NCBI RefSeq assembly: GCF_012275445.1
Contig: NZ_JAAZQK010000015.1
Coordinates: forward strand, 46,143 to 110,142
Length of the DNA stretch: 64,000 nucleotides
Source: Rhizobacter sp. SG703
GTDB lineage: Bacteria > Pseudomonadota > Gammaproteobacteria > Burkholderiales > Burkholderiaceae_C
Reading direction: 5' to 3'
The notes below the pieces were generated by a model. The model did no database searches. It was not told the origin of the DNA and saw nothing but the letters and a program-made list of their open reading frames with translations. The translations under genes and the position numbers were made by a program. Numbering within the stretch: the first letter of the stretch is position 1; each line of letters starts with the position of its first letter. This document shows positions 7,421 to 15,250 of the stretch, piece after piece.

Positions 7421-9583
7421 ATGAAGAAGATGAATCGCATGACGATCGTCGCCGCCGCGGCGACGGTGGTGGGCAGCACGCTGGCCGCACCGGCCTTCGC
7501 GGCCGACTGGCCGAGCGGCTACACCTTCTGCGCCAGCGAGCGCACCAACTGCGCGGTGGGCTCCAAGCCGCGCCAGGTGTCGTACGGCGCGCAAGGCAAG
7601 TGGGTCGTGAAGGCGAAGTCGGGCACGATCGCCTGCACCAATGCGACCTTCGGCGACCCGATCGTCGGCAAGAAGAAGGCCTGCGCCCTCGGCCCGCTGG
7701 TGGCGGCCCCCGCGCCGGCTCCGGCTCCGGCGCCCACGCCCGCGCCAGCGCCAGCGCCGACGCCTGCACCGGCTCCCGCGCCCACGCCCGCACCAGCTCC
7801 CGCGCCCGCACCGGCGCCGGCGCCGGGGGTGGTCGATCCAGGCAGCACGCTGACCACCTGGGCGGCGCCCGGCGCCACGCCGAAGCCCGCCGTCACGCCC
7901 GGCACCTGGCGCGCCGGCGGCCCGAACCCGGACCAAGCCAACTTCCGCCTCGTCAAGGAGTCGGCCCACTTCGCGTTCTATTCCGACGAAGCGGTCTCCG
8001 ATGCCGACCTGACCCTCGCGGCCGACACGCTGGAGAACACCGTCTGGCAGAACCTGTTCAACACGAACCTGGTGATGCCCGAGCCGTTCTTCGACAAGGC
8101 GGACAAGATCAAGCCGGCGATCCACATCCATTCCGACTGGGGTCTGACCGGCGGCGCGTGGGTCGACAACCAGCGCGGGCTGCACCTGGGCATGTGGATC
8201 GCCCCGGCCGCGCTGAAGGACCACTGGGGCCTGACGCACGAGTTCACGCACGGCTGGCAGTCGTGGGCCGGCAACAACGGCGGGCTGGCCTGCAACCAGT
8301 CGAACACCTGCGGCTGGCTGTTCGAGAGCCACGCGAACTTCACGCCGCACCAGCTGCCCGAGTACCAGGGCAACGCGCACTGCTCGGAGATGCTGCCGAA
8401 CGCGCCGCACCTGTACCTGGGCTCCACGCGCGACCGCTACTGCAACTGGCAGTTCATGGAGTTCCTGAAGGGCAAGTACGGTCCTGGCGCGGTCACGCAG
8501 ATCTGGACCACCAGCGGCGCCGATCCGCTGACCAACATCCAGAAGTCGCGCGGCTGGACGCTGCCGCAGCTCAACGACTTCATCGGCGAGTGGGCGATGC
8601 ACAACGTGGTGTGGGACTACAAGGCCACGCCCGACACCTTCCGCAGCACCTACGGCAACATCACGCTGACCGACAAGGCCGAGCGGCTGCACCGGCTGAT
8701 GCCGCTGGAGGCGCTGGACACCAGCTGGGGGAGCAACCGCCGCTTCGCGTCGCCGTTCTACGGTGCACCGCAGCGCTTCGGCTACAACGTCGTGCGGCTG
8801 TACCCGACCAACGGGGCGAGCACCGTGACGGTGAAGTTCCGCGGCATCAACCAGGCGGGCTCGGACGCCGACTTCCGCTGGGGGCTGGTGGCCACCAACA
8901 CGCAGTTCACGTCGGCGCGCTACAGCGCGCTGCAGAAGGGGCTGGACGCCGACCTGACCTTCAAGGTGAATGCCGGCGAGCCGCTGTTCATGGTGGTGGC
9001 GGCGACGCCGTCGGCGTTCAAGACGGTGGTGTGGGACCAGGCCTACGAAACCATCTGGCGCTACCCGTACATGGTCGAGCTCGCGAACGCCTGGCCGCAG
9101 GGCTTCCAGAACGGGCAGCGCGATGCCTGCCCGTCGGGCACGCTGCGCCACGCCAACGGCGGCGGCTGCGCGCCCACCAGCACCGCGGCCAGCGTGTACG
9201 TCGGCCCCTACGCCACCATCCTGCCGGGCGGCAGCGCCAGCGGCAATGCACGCATCGAAGACCAAGCCATCGTCGCGAACGGCTCGGTCACCGGCGGCAC
9301 CGTCGGCGGCCTCAGCGTGATCGGCGTGACCGGCAGCCCGTGGGGCAACAACAGCTTCTCGGTGTCGGGCTCGGCGCAGGTGCGCACCACGTTCTACCCG
9401 CTCGGCTTCTTCGAGCCGAACCAGGGTGCGTCGGGCAGCCTGAACCTGCATGGCGACGTGGAGTACCGCGGCGCCGGGCTGAACCTCGGCGCTGGCAACC
9501 GCTCGGGGTTCGTCGATGCGACGTCCACCGTCGGCTCGGCCACCGACGTCAACACGAAGACGACGCTGACCTGGCGGCCGTGA
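7421..9583 (+). CDS. Secreted DUF6055 zinc metalloprotease-like protein (Svx/AvrXca group)
   Basis: A 720-residue exported protein. AAGGGG is correctly spaced for ATG 7421, and the signal peptide ends PAFA at about residue 27. A small Cys-containing domain (28-93) is followed by an Ala-Pro/Thr linker (about 94-140), then a metalloprotease-like domain with the zinc motif HEFTH (His273-Glu274, His277) and Glu302-Ser-His nearby as a possible third ligand. This arrangement matches DUF6055 proteins, which include the phytopathogen virulence factors Svx and AvrXca. The C-terminal ~140 residues show hexapeptide-like repeats (SASGNARIEDQAIVANGSV), probably a beta-solenoid. Proteolysis is inferred from HExxH; the target is unknown. 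It may act on plant or fungal cell-wall proteins. Confidence 0.8.
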   Translation: MKKMNRMTIVAAAATVVGSTLAAPAFAADWPSGYTFCASERTNCAVGSKPRQVSYGAQGKWVVKAKSGTIACTNATFGDPIVGKKKACALGPLVAAPAPAPAPAPTPAPAPAPTPAPAPAPTPAPAPAPAPAPAPGVVDPGSTLTTWAAPGATPKPAVTPGTWRAGGPNPDQANFRLVKESAHFAFYSDEAVSDADLTLAADTLENTVWQNLFNTNLVMPEPFFDKADKIKPAIHIHSDWGLTGGAWVDNQRGLHLGMWIAPAALKDHWGLTHEFTHGWQSWAGNNGGLACNQSNTCGWLFESHANFTPHQLPEYQGNAHCSEMLPNAPHLYLGSTRDRYCNWQFMEFLKGKYGPGAVTQIWTTSGADPLTNIQKSRGWTLPQLNDFIGEWAMHNVVWDYKATPDTFRSTYGNITLTDKAERLHRLMPLEALDTSWGSNRRFASPFYGAPQRFGYNVVRLYPTNGASTVTVKFRGINQAGSDADFRWGLVATNTQFTSARYSALQKGLDADLTFKVNAGEPLFMVVAATPSAFKTVVWDQAYETIWRYPYMVELANAWPQGFQNGQRDACPSGTLRHANGGGCAPTSTAASVYVGPYATILPGGSASGNARIEDQAIVANGSVTGGTVGGLSVIGVTGSPWGNNSFSVSGSAQVRTTFYPLGFFEPNQGASGSLNLHGDVEYRGAGLNLGAGNRSGFVDATSTVGSATDVNTKTTLTWRP

Positions 9584-9625
9584 ATCAAACACGAGCCCGT
9601 CAGACCAGAAGCATGAGCTCAAACC

Positions 9626-9744
9626 CCGTTCGCCCTGAGCTTGTCGAAGGCCCTGCGCGCAGGGAGCCAGGGCTTCGACAGGCTCAGCCCGAACGGAGTG
9701 GGGCTCAGCCCGAACGGAGTGGGGCTCAGCCCGAACGGGAGTGG
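9626..9744. repeat. Dispersed palindromic repeat with 21-bp tandem units
   Basis: The element begins with GTTCGCCCTGAGCTTGTCGA (9628-9647). Its inverted partner GCTTCGACAGGCTCAGCCCG starts at 9672. The right arm is then amplified as three 21-bp tandem units beginning GGCTCAGCCCGAACGGAGTGG at 9681, 9702 and 9723. Related copies occur at about 50.7, 50.9, 57.9 and 62.8 kb. It fills most of the gap before the rhamnogalacturonan lyase and ends about 15 bp before that gene's ribosome-binding site. Confidence 0.9.
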
Positions 9745-9770
9745 GGCCCTGCCCGAACAAGGAGTACGAC

Positions 9771-12044
9771 GTGATCCGTTTCGAGAAGCTGGCCATCTGC
9801 ATGGCCATCGCCGGGCTCTGCGCGCCGGCTGTCGACGCCGCGAGCCCGGTGACGCTGACCTACGTGGTCAACAACCAGTGGGGCTCGGGTTACTGCGCGA
9901 CGCTGCGGGTCACCAACCCGAACAGCGAGGCCGTGCAGTGGAGCGGCGCGCTGACGGTGCCGGGGCAGGTCGGCAACCTCTGGAACGGCGTGTGGAAGCA
10001 GACCGGCTCGAGCCTCGCCGTGAGCGGGGTCGAGTGGAACAAGTCGCTGGCAGGCAAGGCGACGAATGAGTCGGTCGGTTTCTGCGCGACCTCGGCGGCG
10101 GCGCCGACCCCAGCCCCTGCGCCAGCGCCGACACCCGCTCCCGCCCCGGCGCCTGCTCCCGCCCCAGCGCCGGCACCTGCACCGGCACCTGCACCTGCAC
10201 CTGCACCGGCACCTGCACCGGCACCGGCACCGGCACCTGCGCCGCCCACCGGCCCGGTCGCCGGCTCACGCCAGGTCGAGCGGCTCGACCGCGGCGTCGT
10301 CGCGGTCGCCACCGGCCACGGCGTCTTCGTCAGCTGGCGCATGCTGGGCACCGAGGCCGACAGCGTCGCCTACAACCTGTACCGCAATGGCAGCAAGCTG
10401 AACGCGAGCCCGATCGCCACCAGCACCAATTACGTCGATGCCGGCGGCGGTGCCAGCGCGACGTACAGCGTGGCCGCCATCGTCAACGGCGTCGAGCAGG
10501 CGCGCAGCAGCGCCACCGCGACCTGGCCGCAGCAGTACCTGACGGTCAAGCTGCAGCGCCCGGCCGGCGGCACCACGCCCGACGGCATCGCCTACGACTA
10601 CAGCCCGAACGACGTCGGCGTCGGCGATGTCGATGGCGACGGCGACTACGAGCTGATCGTCAAGTGGGACCCGTCCAACTCGAAGGACAACTCCCAGTCC
10701 GGCTACACCGGCAACGTGTTCGTCGACGCCTACAAGCTCGACGGCACACGGCTGTGGCGCATCGACCTCGGCCGCAACATCCGCGCCGGTGCGCACTACA
10801 CGCAGTTCATCGTCTACGACCTCGATGGCGACGGCCGCGCCGAGCTCGCGATGAAGACCGGCGACGGCACCATCGACGGCACCGGTGCCGTGATCGGCAG
10901 CGCCACCGCCGACCACCGCAACAGCACCGGCTACATCCTGGGCGGCCCCGAATACCTGACGGTCTTCAATGGCCTGACCGGCAAGGCGATGGCGAGCACC
11001 GCCTACCTGCCGGCGCGCGGCGCGGTGTCGAGCTGGGGCGACAGCTACGGCAACCGCGTCGACCGCTTCCTGGCCGGCGTGGCCTACCTGGACGGCCAGC
11101 GGCCGAGCCTGGTGATGAGCCGCGGCTACTACACCCGCGCGGTGATCGCTGCATGGGACTGGCGCGACGGCAAGCTCGCGTCGCGCTGGATCTTCGACTC
11201 CAACACCGCCGGCAACTCGGCGTACCGGGGGCAGGGCGCGCACAGCCTGGTGATCGCCGACGTGAACGGCGACGGCAAGGACGACATCGTGTTCGGCGCC
11301 GCCGCGATCGATTCGAGCGGCAAGGGCCTGTACTCGACCGGCCTCGGCCACGGCGATGCGCTGCACGTCGGCGACTTCGACCCGGCGCGCCCGGGCAAGG
11401 AGGTGATGATGGTCCACGAGGAGCCGGGCCACTACGGCGCGCACGGCGTCGAGATGCACGACGCGGCCACCGGCAAGATCCTGTGGAGCCTGCCGGGCGG
11501 CGGTGTCGACGTGGGACGCGGCGTCGCGATGGACGTCGATGCGCGCTATCCCGGCGCCGAAAGCTGGGCCACGGTGGGCGGCCTGACCAGCGCGAAGGGC
11601 GAGTCGATCTCGGTGCGCCGCCCGTCACGCGTCAACTTCGGCGTCTGGTGGGACGGCGACCTGCTGCGCGAACTGCTCGACGGCACGACCATCGACAAGT
11701 GGAATCCGGCGACCGAGAAGCTCGACCGCCTGCTGACGGCGTCGAACGACGGCGCCGCGTCGAACAACACCACGAAGGCGACGCCCAACCTGTCGGCTGA
11801 CCTGTTCGGCGACTGGCGCGAAGAGGTGATCTGGCGCAATGCCGACAACACCGAACTGATGATCTTCACGACGACGATCCCGAGCACCGAGCGGCTGCGC
11901 ACGTTGATGCACGACACCCAGTACCGATCGGCGATCGCGAACCAGAACTCGGCCTACAACCAGCCGCCGAACCCCAGCTTCTTCCTCGGGGCCGGCATGG
12001 GCAAGCCGGCGCAGCCGAAGGTGTACACGCCGGTCGCGAAGTGA
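9771..12044 (+). CDS. Secreted PL11 rhamnogalacturonan lyase with N-terminal CBM2
   Basis: A 757-residue exported lyase. The GTG start is preceded by AAGGAG, and the signal peptide ends around residue 24 (VDAA). Residues 25-108 are a CBM2-type carbohydrate-binding module with flanking Cys (GSGYCATLRVTN ... VGFCA). An Ala-Pro linker spans about 109-160. The remaining ~595 residues form the PL11 eight-bladed propeller with repeated calcium-binding loops (DVDGDGDYEL, DLDGDGRAEL, DVNGDGKDDI) and the family signatures WRIDLGRNIRAGAHYTQF and LSADLFGDWREE. PL11 enzymes cleave the rhamnogalacturonan-I backbone of pectin by beta-elimination. The pairing with a cellulose/chitin-binding CBM2 suggests plant cell walls as the target. 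Confidence 0.95.
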   Translation: MIRFEKLAICMAIAGLCAPAVDAASPVTLTYVVNNQWGSGYCATLRVTNPNSEAVQWSGALTVPGQVGNLWNGVWKQTGSSLAVSGVEWNKSLAGKATNESVGFCATSAAAPTPAPAPAPTPAPAPAPAPAPAPAPAPAPAPAPAPAPAPAPAPAPAPPTGPVAGSRQVERLDRGVVAVATGHGVFVSWRMLGTEADSVAYNLYRNGSKLNASPIATSTNYVDAGGGASATYSVAAIVNGVEQARSSATATWPQQYLTVKLQRPAGGTTPDGIAYDYSPNDVGVGDVDGDGDYELIVKWDPSNSKDNSQSGYTGNVFVDAYKLDGTRLWRIDLGRNIRAGAHYTQFIVYDLDGDGRAELAMKTGDGTIDGTGAVIGSATADHRNSTGYILGGPEYLTVFNGLTGKAMASTAYLPARGAVSSWGDSYGNRVDRFLAGVAYLDGQRPSLVMSRGYYTRAVIAAWDWRDGKLASRWIFDSNTAGNSAYRGQGAHSLVIADVNGDGKDDIVFGAAAIDSSGKGLYSTGLGHGDALHVGDFDPARPGKEVMMVHEEPGHYGAHGVEMHDAATGKILWSLPGGGVDVGRGVAMDVDARYPGAESWATVGGLTSAKGESISVRRPSRVNFGVWWDGDLLRELLDGTTIDKWNPATEKLDRLLTASNDGAASNNTTKATPNLSADLFGDWREEVIWRNADNTELMIFTTTIPSTERLRTLMHDTQYRSAIANQNSAYNQPPNPSFFLGAGMGKPAQPKVYTPVAK

Positions 12045-12058
12045 TGATCAGCTGAGGA

Positions 12059-12289
12059 TCACTGCGTCGTCGCGGCGGACTCGTTGGCCGTCGGGCCGGC
12101 GTAGATGCCGGCATCGTCCGCCGGTGCCGCGGGCGCGGTGTCGGCGACCAGGCCGCCCGACGCGGCGAAGGCGCCGGTGTCGGGGGCGTTGGTCCCGAGC
12201 ATCGGCGTCAGGCACAGCACGAGGGCGAGCACGCCGGATCCGGCGGCGATCGCGATGAAGCGGCGGGTGAGGTCGTTGGAGGTTTGCAT
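12059..12289 (-). CDS. Small membrane-anchored or exported protein, unknown
   Basis: A 76-residue protein with one hydrophobic segment at about residues 11-29 after a short basic N-terminus (LTRRFIAIAAGSGVLALVLCL), then an Ala/Asp/Thr-rich tail with no motif. GGGAG is placed 6 bases before the ATG, which supports translation. The gene is convergent with the PL11 gene and followed by the nuclease gene in the same direction. Function unknown; the 140 bp upstream of it shows no feature I recognise. Confidence 0.55.
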   Translation of the reverse strand: MQTSNDLTRRFIAIAAGSGVLALVLCLTPMLGTNAPDTGAFAASGGLVADTAPAAPADDAGIYAGPTANESAATTQ

Positions 12290-12429
12290 GGTGGGCTCCC
12301 TGTTGATGAAGCCCGCAAGGATGCCGACGCGCCGTATCAGCGATGTATCTGCGCCGTTTCAATCGTTGCAGCACATCTGCCGTTACTGAACCCTCGATTG
12401 CAGACCTCACTGCCAGGCGCTGCACGGCA

Positions 12430-15066
12430 TCACTGCGCCACGTGGCTGCCGAGCCCGTCGAAGGTGTCGATCGGGAAGCCGGCCCATTCGACGCTCGGGT
12501 CCCACGCCGCCGGCGCGCCGGCCGGCACGCTGCCGTGAACGATGCCCGGCTTGCGGCGCAGCGTGCGGTCGAGCGTCGACAGCGTGCCGCCGGTCCACGC
12601 GGTGCCCGGGTCGAAGCCGACCTGGCCGAATGCATCGACCACCGTGCCCGATCTCTCGAGCGTCACCGCGTCGTCGCCGTTGAAGTTGGCGACTCCATGC
12701 TTCACCGCACCCGGCAGCGTGACGCTGGTCGTGAACGCGGTGTTGATCAGCAGCAGCGTCTTGCCCGACTCCAGCGTGCCGGTCAGCGCCAGCGAACTGG
12801 TCGGCGCGACCGCGCCGTTCGCATAGAGCCGCACCGTGTAGGCGGTCAGGTCCACCGTGCCGGCGGTCGGGTTGTAGATCTCCAGCGCCTTGTTGTTGCT
12901 GCTGCCTTCGACGTACTCGCTGAAGAACAGCTCCGGCGTGTCGCCGCTGCTCGGCGCGGCGCTGACCACCACCGTGCCGCTGCGCTCGGCGGTCAGGCCG
13001 CCCGCGTCGCTCAGCACCAGCTTCAGCGTGAAGCTGCCGGCCGCCGCATAGGTGTGGGCCAGCGTCGTGACGCCGACCGCCGGCGCCTCGGTCGTGCCGT
13101 CGCCCCAGTCGACCGACAGCGCGCTGCCGTTGGTCGCCGCGATGCCGGTGATGCTGGCGGCGGTGCCTGCCACCGCGCTGCCGGGCAACGTCGCGGCGAG
13201 TGCCGGCACCACCACCGGCGCATCGGCGGTCAGCGTCAGGCCGACCAGCACCGGGTCGTGGTCCGACGAGCGGTACGGGGTCGCGGCATAGCGGTCGTCG
13301 GTCTTGAACTCGGTGTTGTAGTCGAGCACCGTCGGCTCGTCGGCGTTGACGTGCCACACGGCGATGCCGTTCACCTGCGCACCCAGCGTCTCGCTCGCGA
13401 AGGCATGGTCGAGCGCGCCCGATTCGCCGTTGAACACATAGCTGTAGCGGGCGTCTTCCGGCAGCCGCTTCAGCAGCGCCTCGAAGCCGCCGCCCTCCAG
13501 GCTCTTGACCGGGTCCTCGTTCAGGTACGAGTTGAAGTCGCCGACCATCAGCACGTCGGACTCGCCCGAGGCGTCGATCAGCCCGTTGACCCACTTCTGC
13601 AGCGCCAGCGCCTGGCGGAAGCGCGAGACGTTCCAGCAGCCCTGGCCCTTGTCGGCATCCAGGTCGTCCACCGAGGCCGGGCACGAGCCCTTGCTCTTCA
13701 GGTGGTTGACCACCAGCCAGAAGCCGCCGTGGTTGTCGACCGCGGCGAAGCGCTGCGCGACCGGCGGGCGCAGGCCGCCGTCGACCGCGAAGTCCGGATC
13801 GGTCGGAACGACCGCGTTGCCGATCGGCGTCACGCGGGCCGGCTTGTAGATCATCGCGACGGTGATCGCATCGGTGCCCGGCTTGCCGGCGTCGATCCAC
13901 GCGTAGGTGTTGGCGCCGAGCTTCGCGTTGACCGCGCCGACCAGGTCGGCGAGCGCGGCGGTGCCGTTGTTCTCGATCTCCATCAGCCCGAGTGCATCGG
14001 CGTTCAGCCCGACGATGGTCTCGACCAGCTTCGCGCGCTGGCGGGTCAGTTCTTCCGCGGTGTTGGCACCGCGCTGGCCGAGCGTCGTGAAGTAGTTCAG
14101 CACGTTCAGGCTGCCGGCGCGCAGCGTGCCGCCGACGGCCGCCGGTGCGGCAGGGCGCGGGTTGGCCGCGGTGAAGGCGGGGGCGGCGACCGGGTGGATG
14201 TGGAAGGCATCGGCGGTCCAGGTGACCACGCCGCGCACGCCGGCCACGGTGTCGCCGACGCGGCGCGTGCCGGTGCTGTCGGCGGCCGACAGGTAGGGGA
14301 TCGGCGTCGGGTTCTGGATGCCGGCGCCGTCGTCCAGCACGATCTTCGCGAGCGCATTGGCGGCGTTCACCTCATCGCGCGTCGCGCTGCCCGGGTGGTT
14401 GTTGGCCTGGAACAGCCGGCCGCCGGTGGACAGCACCAGCTCGCCGTAGCGGCCGAGGTTGTAGACCTCCGACACCGTCAGCGTCTGCTTGAATTCGACC
14501 AGCATGCCTTCGACCGCTTCGAGGTCGGTGGCGCTGGCCAGCGGCAGCGTGACCTCGCGCGCGGCGATGGCCGGGCCGGCGCCGCAGGTGCTGATCGCGG
14601 TGACGGTGGCGAGTTCGGTGAGCCGTTCGGGATCGGTGCTGCCGCTCTTGAACTCGCTGACGGTGCCGCTCGCCTGCACGTAGTCGCCGACCTTCACGTC
14701 GGCGCCGCCGGGCGCGTAGACGAACAGGCCTTCGGAGGTCTTCGGGTCGGCATCGGCGACCGGTTGCTGGATGAAGAAGCCCTTCAGCTGGTCGTCACCC
14801 TGGAAGTCGGCGGTGACGACGCCGCGCACCGTGACCGCCTGGCCGTCGAACGGGCTCAGTGCGCCGGGGCCTTGCACCGCGGTGATGTCGCGCAGCGTGG
14901 TCGGCGCGGCCGGGCAGTCGGGCAGCGTGGTGACCGGCGGATTGCCGCCGCCACCGCCCGGGGCCGGCGAGTCGTCACCACCGCCGCCGCCGCAGGCCGA
15001 CAACGCGGCCAGCAGGCCGACGATCACGCCGGAGGTCCATGAAGCGTGCCACCTGGAATTCGACAT
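12430..15066 (-). CDS. ExeM/NucH family extracellular endonuclease, lipoprotein with lamin-tail domain
   Basis: An 878-residue nuclease. The start is set by AGGGAG 6 bases upstream. A lipobox LSAC at about residue 25 and a Gly-rich stretch after it indicate a lipid-anchored, surface protein. An OB-fold-like region (about 55-190; TVRGVVTADFQ) precedes the endonuclease/exonuclease/phosphatase domain, with GSLNVLNYFTT, LMEIENN, VVNHLKSKGS, VGDFNSY and SDHDPVLVGL. A PKD-like segment (about 590-690) and a C-terminal lamin-tail domain (about 700-860; FFSEYVEGSSNNKALEIYN) follow. Such enzymes degrade extracellular DNA for phosphate or matrix release. Its place beside the secreted hydrolases fits a nutrient-scavenging role. 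Confidence 0.92.
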   Translation of the reverse strand: MSNSRWHASWTSGVIVGLLAALSACGGGGGDDSPAPGGGGGNPPVTTLPDCPAAPTTLRDITAVQGPGALSPFDGQAVTVRGVVTADFQGDDQLKGFFIQQPVADADPKTSEGLFVYAPGGADVKVGDYVQASGTVSEFKSGSTDPERLTELATVTAISTCGAGPAIAAREVTLPLASATDLEAVEGMLVEFKQTLTVSEVYNLGRYGELVLSTGGRLFQANNHPGSATRDEVNAANALAKIVLDDGAGIQNPTPIPYLSAADSTGTRRVGDTVAGVRGVVTWTADAFHIHPVAAPAFTAANPRPAAPAAVGGTLRAGSLNVLNYFTTLGQRGANTAEELTRQRAKLVETIVGLNADALGLMEIENNGTAALADLVGAVNAKLGANTYAWIDAGKPGTDAITVAMIYKPARVTPIGNAVVPTDPDFAVDGGLRPPVAQRFAAVDNHGGFWLVVNHLKSKGSCPASVDDLDADKGQGCWNVSRFRQALALQKWVNGLIDASGESDVLMVGDFNSYLNEDPVKSLEGGGFEALLKRLPEDARYSYVFNGESGALDHAFASETLGAQVNGIAVWHVNADEPTVLDYNTEFKTDDRYAATPYRSSDHDPVLVGLTLTADAPVVVPALAATLPGSAVAGTAASITGIAATNGSALSVDWGDGTTEAPAVGVTTLAHTYAAAGSFTLKLVLSDAGGLTAERSGTVVVSAAPSSGDTPELFFSEYVEGSSNNKALEIYNPTAGTVDLTAYTVRLYANGAVAPTSSLALTGTLESGKTLLLINTAFTTSVTLPGAVKHGVANFNGDDAVTLERSGTVVDAFGQVGFDPGTAWTGGTLSTLDRTLRRKPGIVHGSVPAGAPAAWDPSVEWAGFPIDTFDGLGSHVAQ

Positions 15067-15164
15067 GCAAGTTCTCCCTGTTCACGGAACTTCCGTCCGC
15101 AAATTTCGACAAGCAATCCGGCCGACGGGCCGGTCCGGCAAAGCCGCGCAGGTTGACGCGCCGG

Positions 15165-15184
15165 CGTGTCAGCGTCGTGACACG
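15165..15184. promoter_or_regulatory. Inverted repeat between tamB and the nuclease gene
   Basis: CGTGTCA-GCGTCG-TGACACG is a perfect 7-bp dyad. It lies 67 bp past the tamB stop and about 100 bp before the nuclease start, with both genes on the minus strand. No T-run follows on either side, so an operator fits better than a terminator. The rest of the 15067-15250 gap holds only a second GC hairpin (15118-15133). Confidence 0.4.
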
Positions 15185-15250
15185 GGCCGGCGTTGCAAGT
15201 TCAGGTCCATGCTTTTGCTGCCAAGCGCACTGCCACCGCGAGTGCCAGGG

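Noticed and set aside
9681-9744. Tandem units as a CRISPR array
   Set aside because: Units are contiguous with no spacers and come from one arm of the dispersed palindromic repeat.
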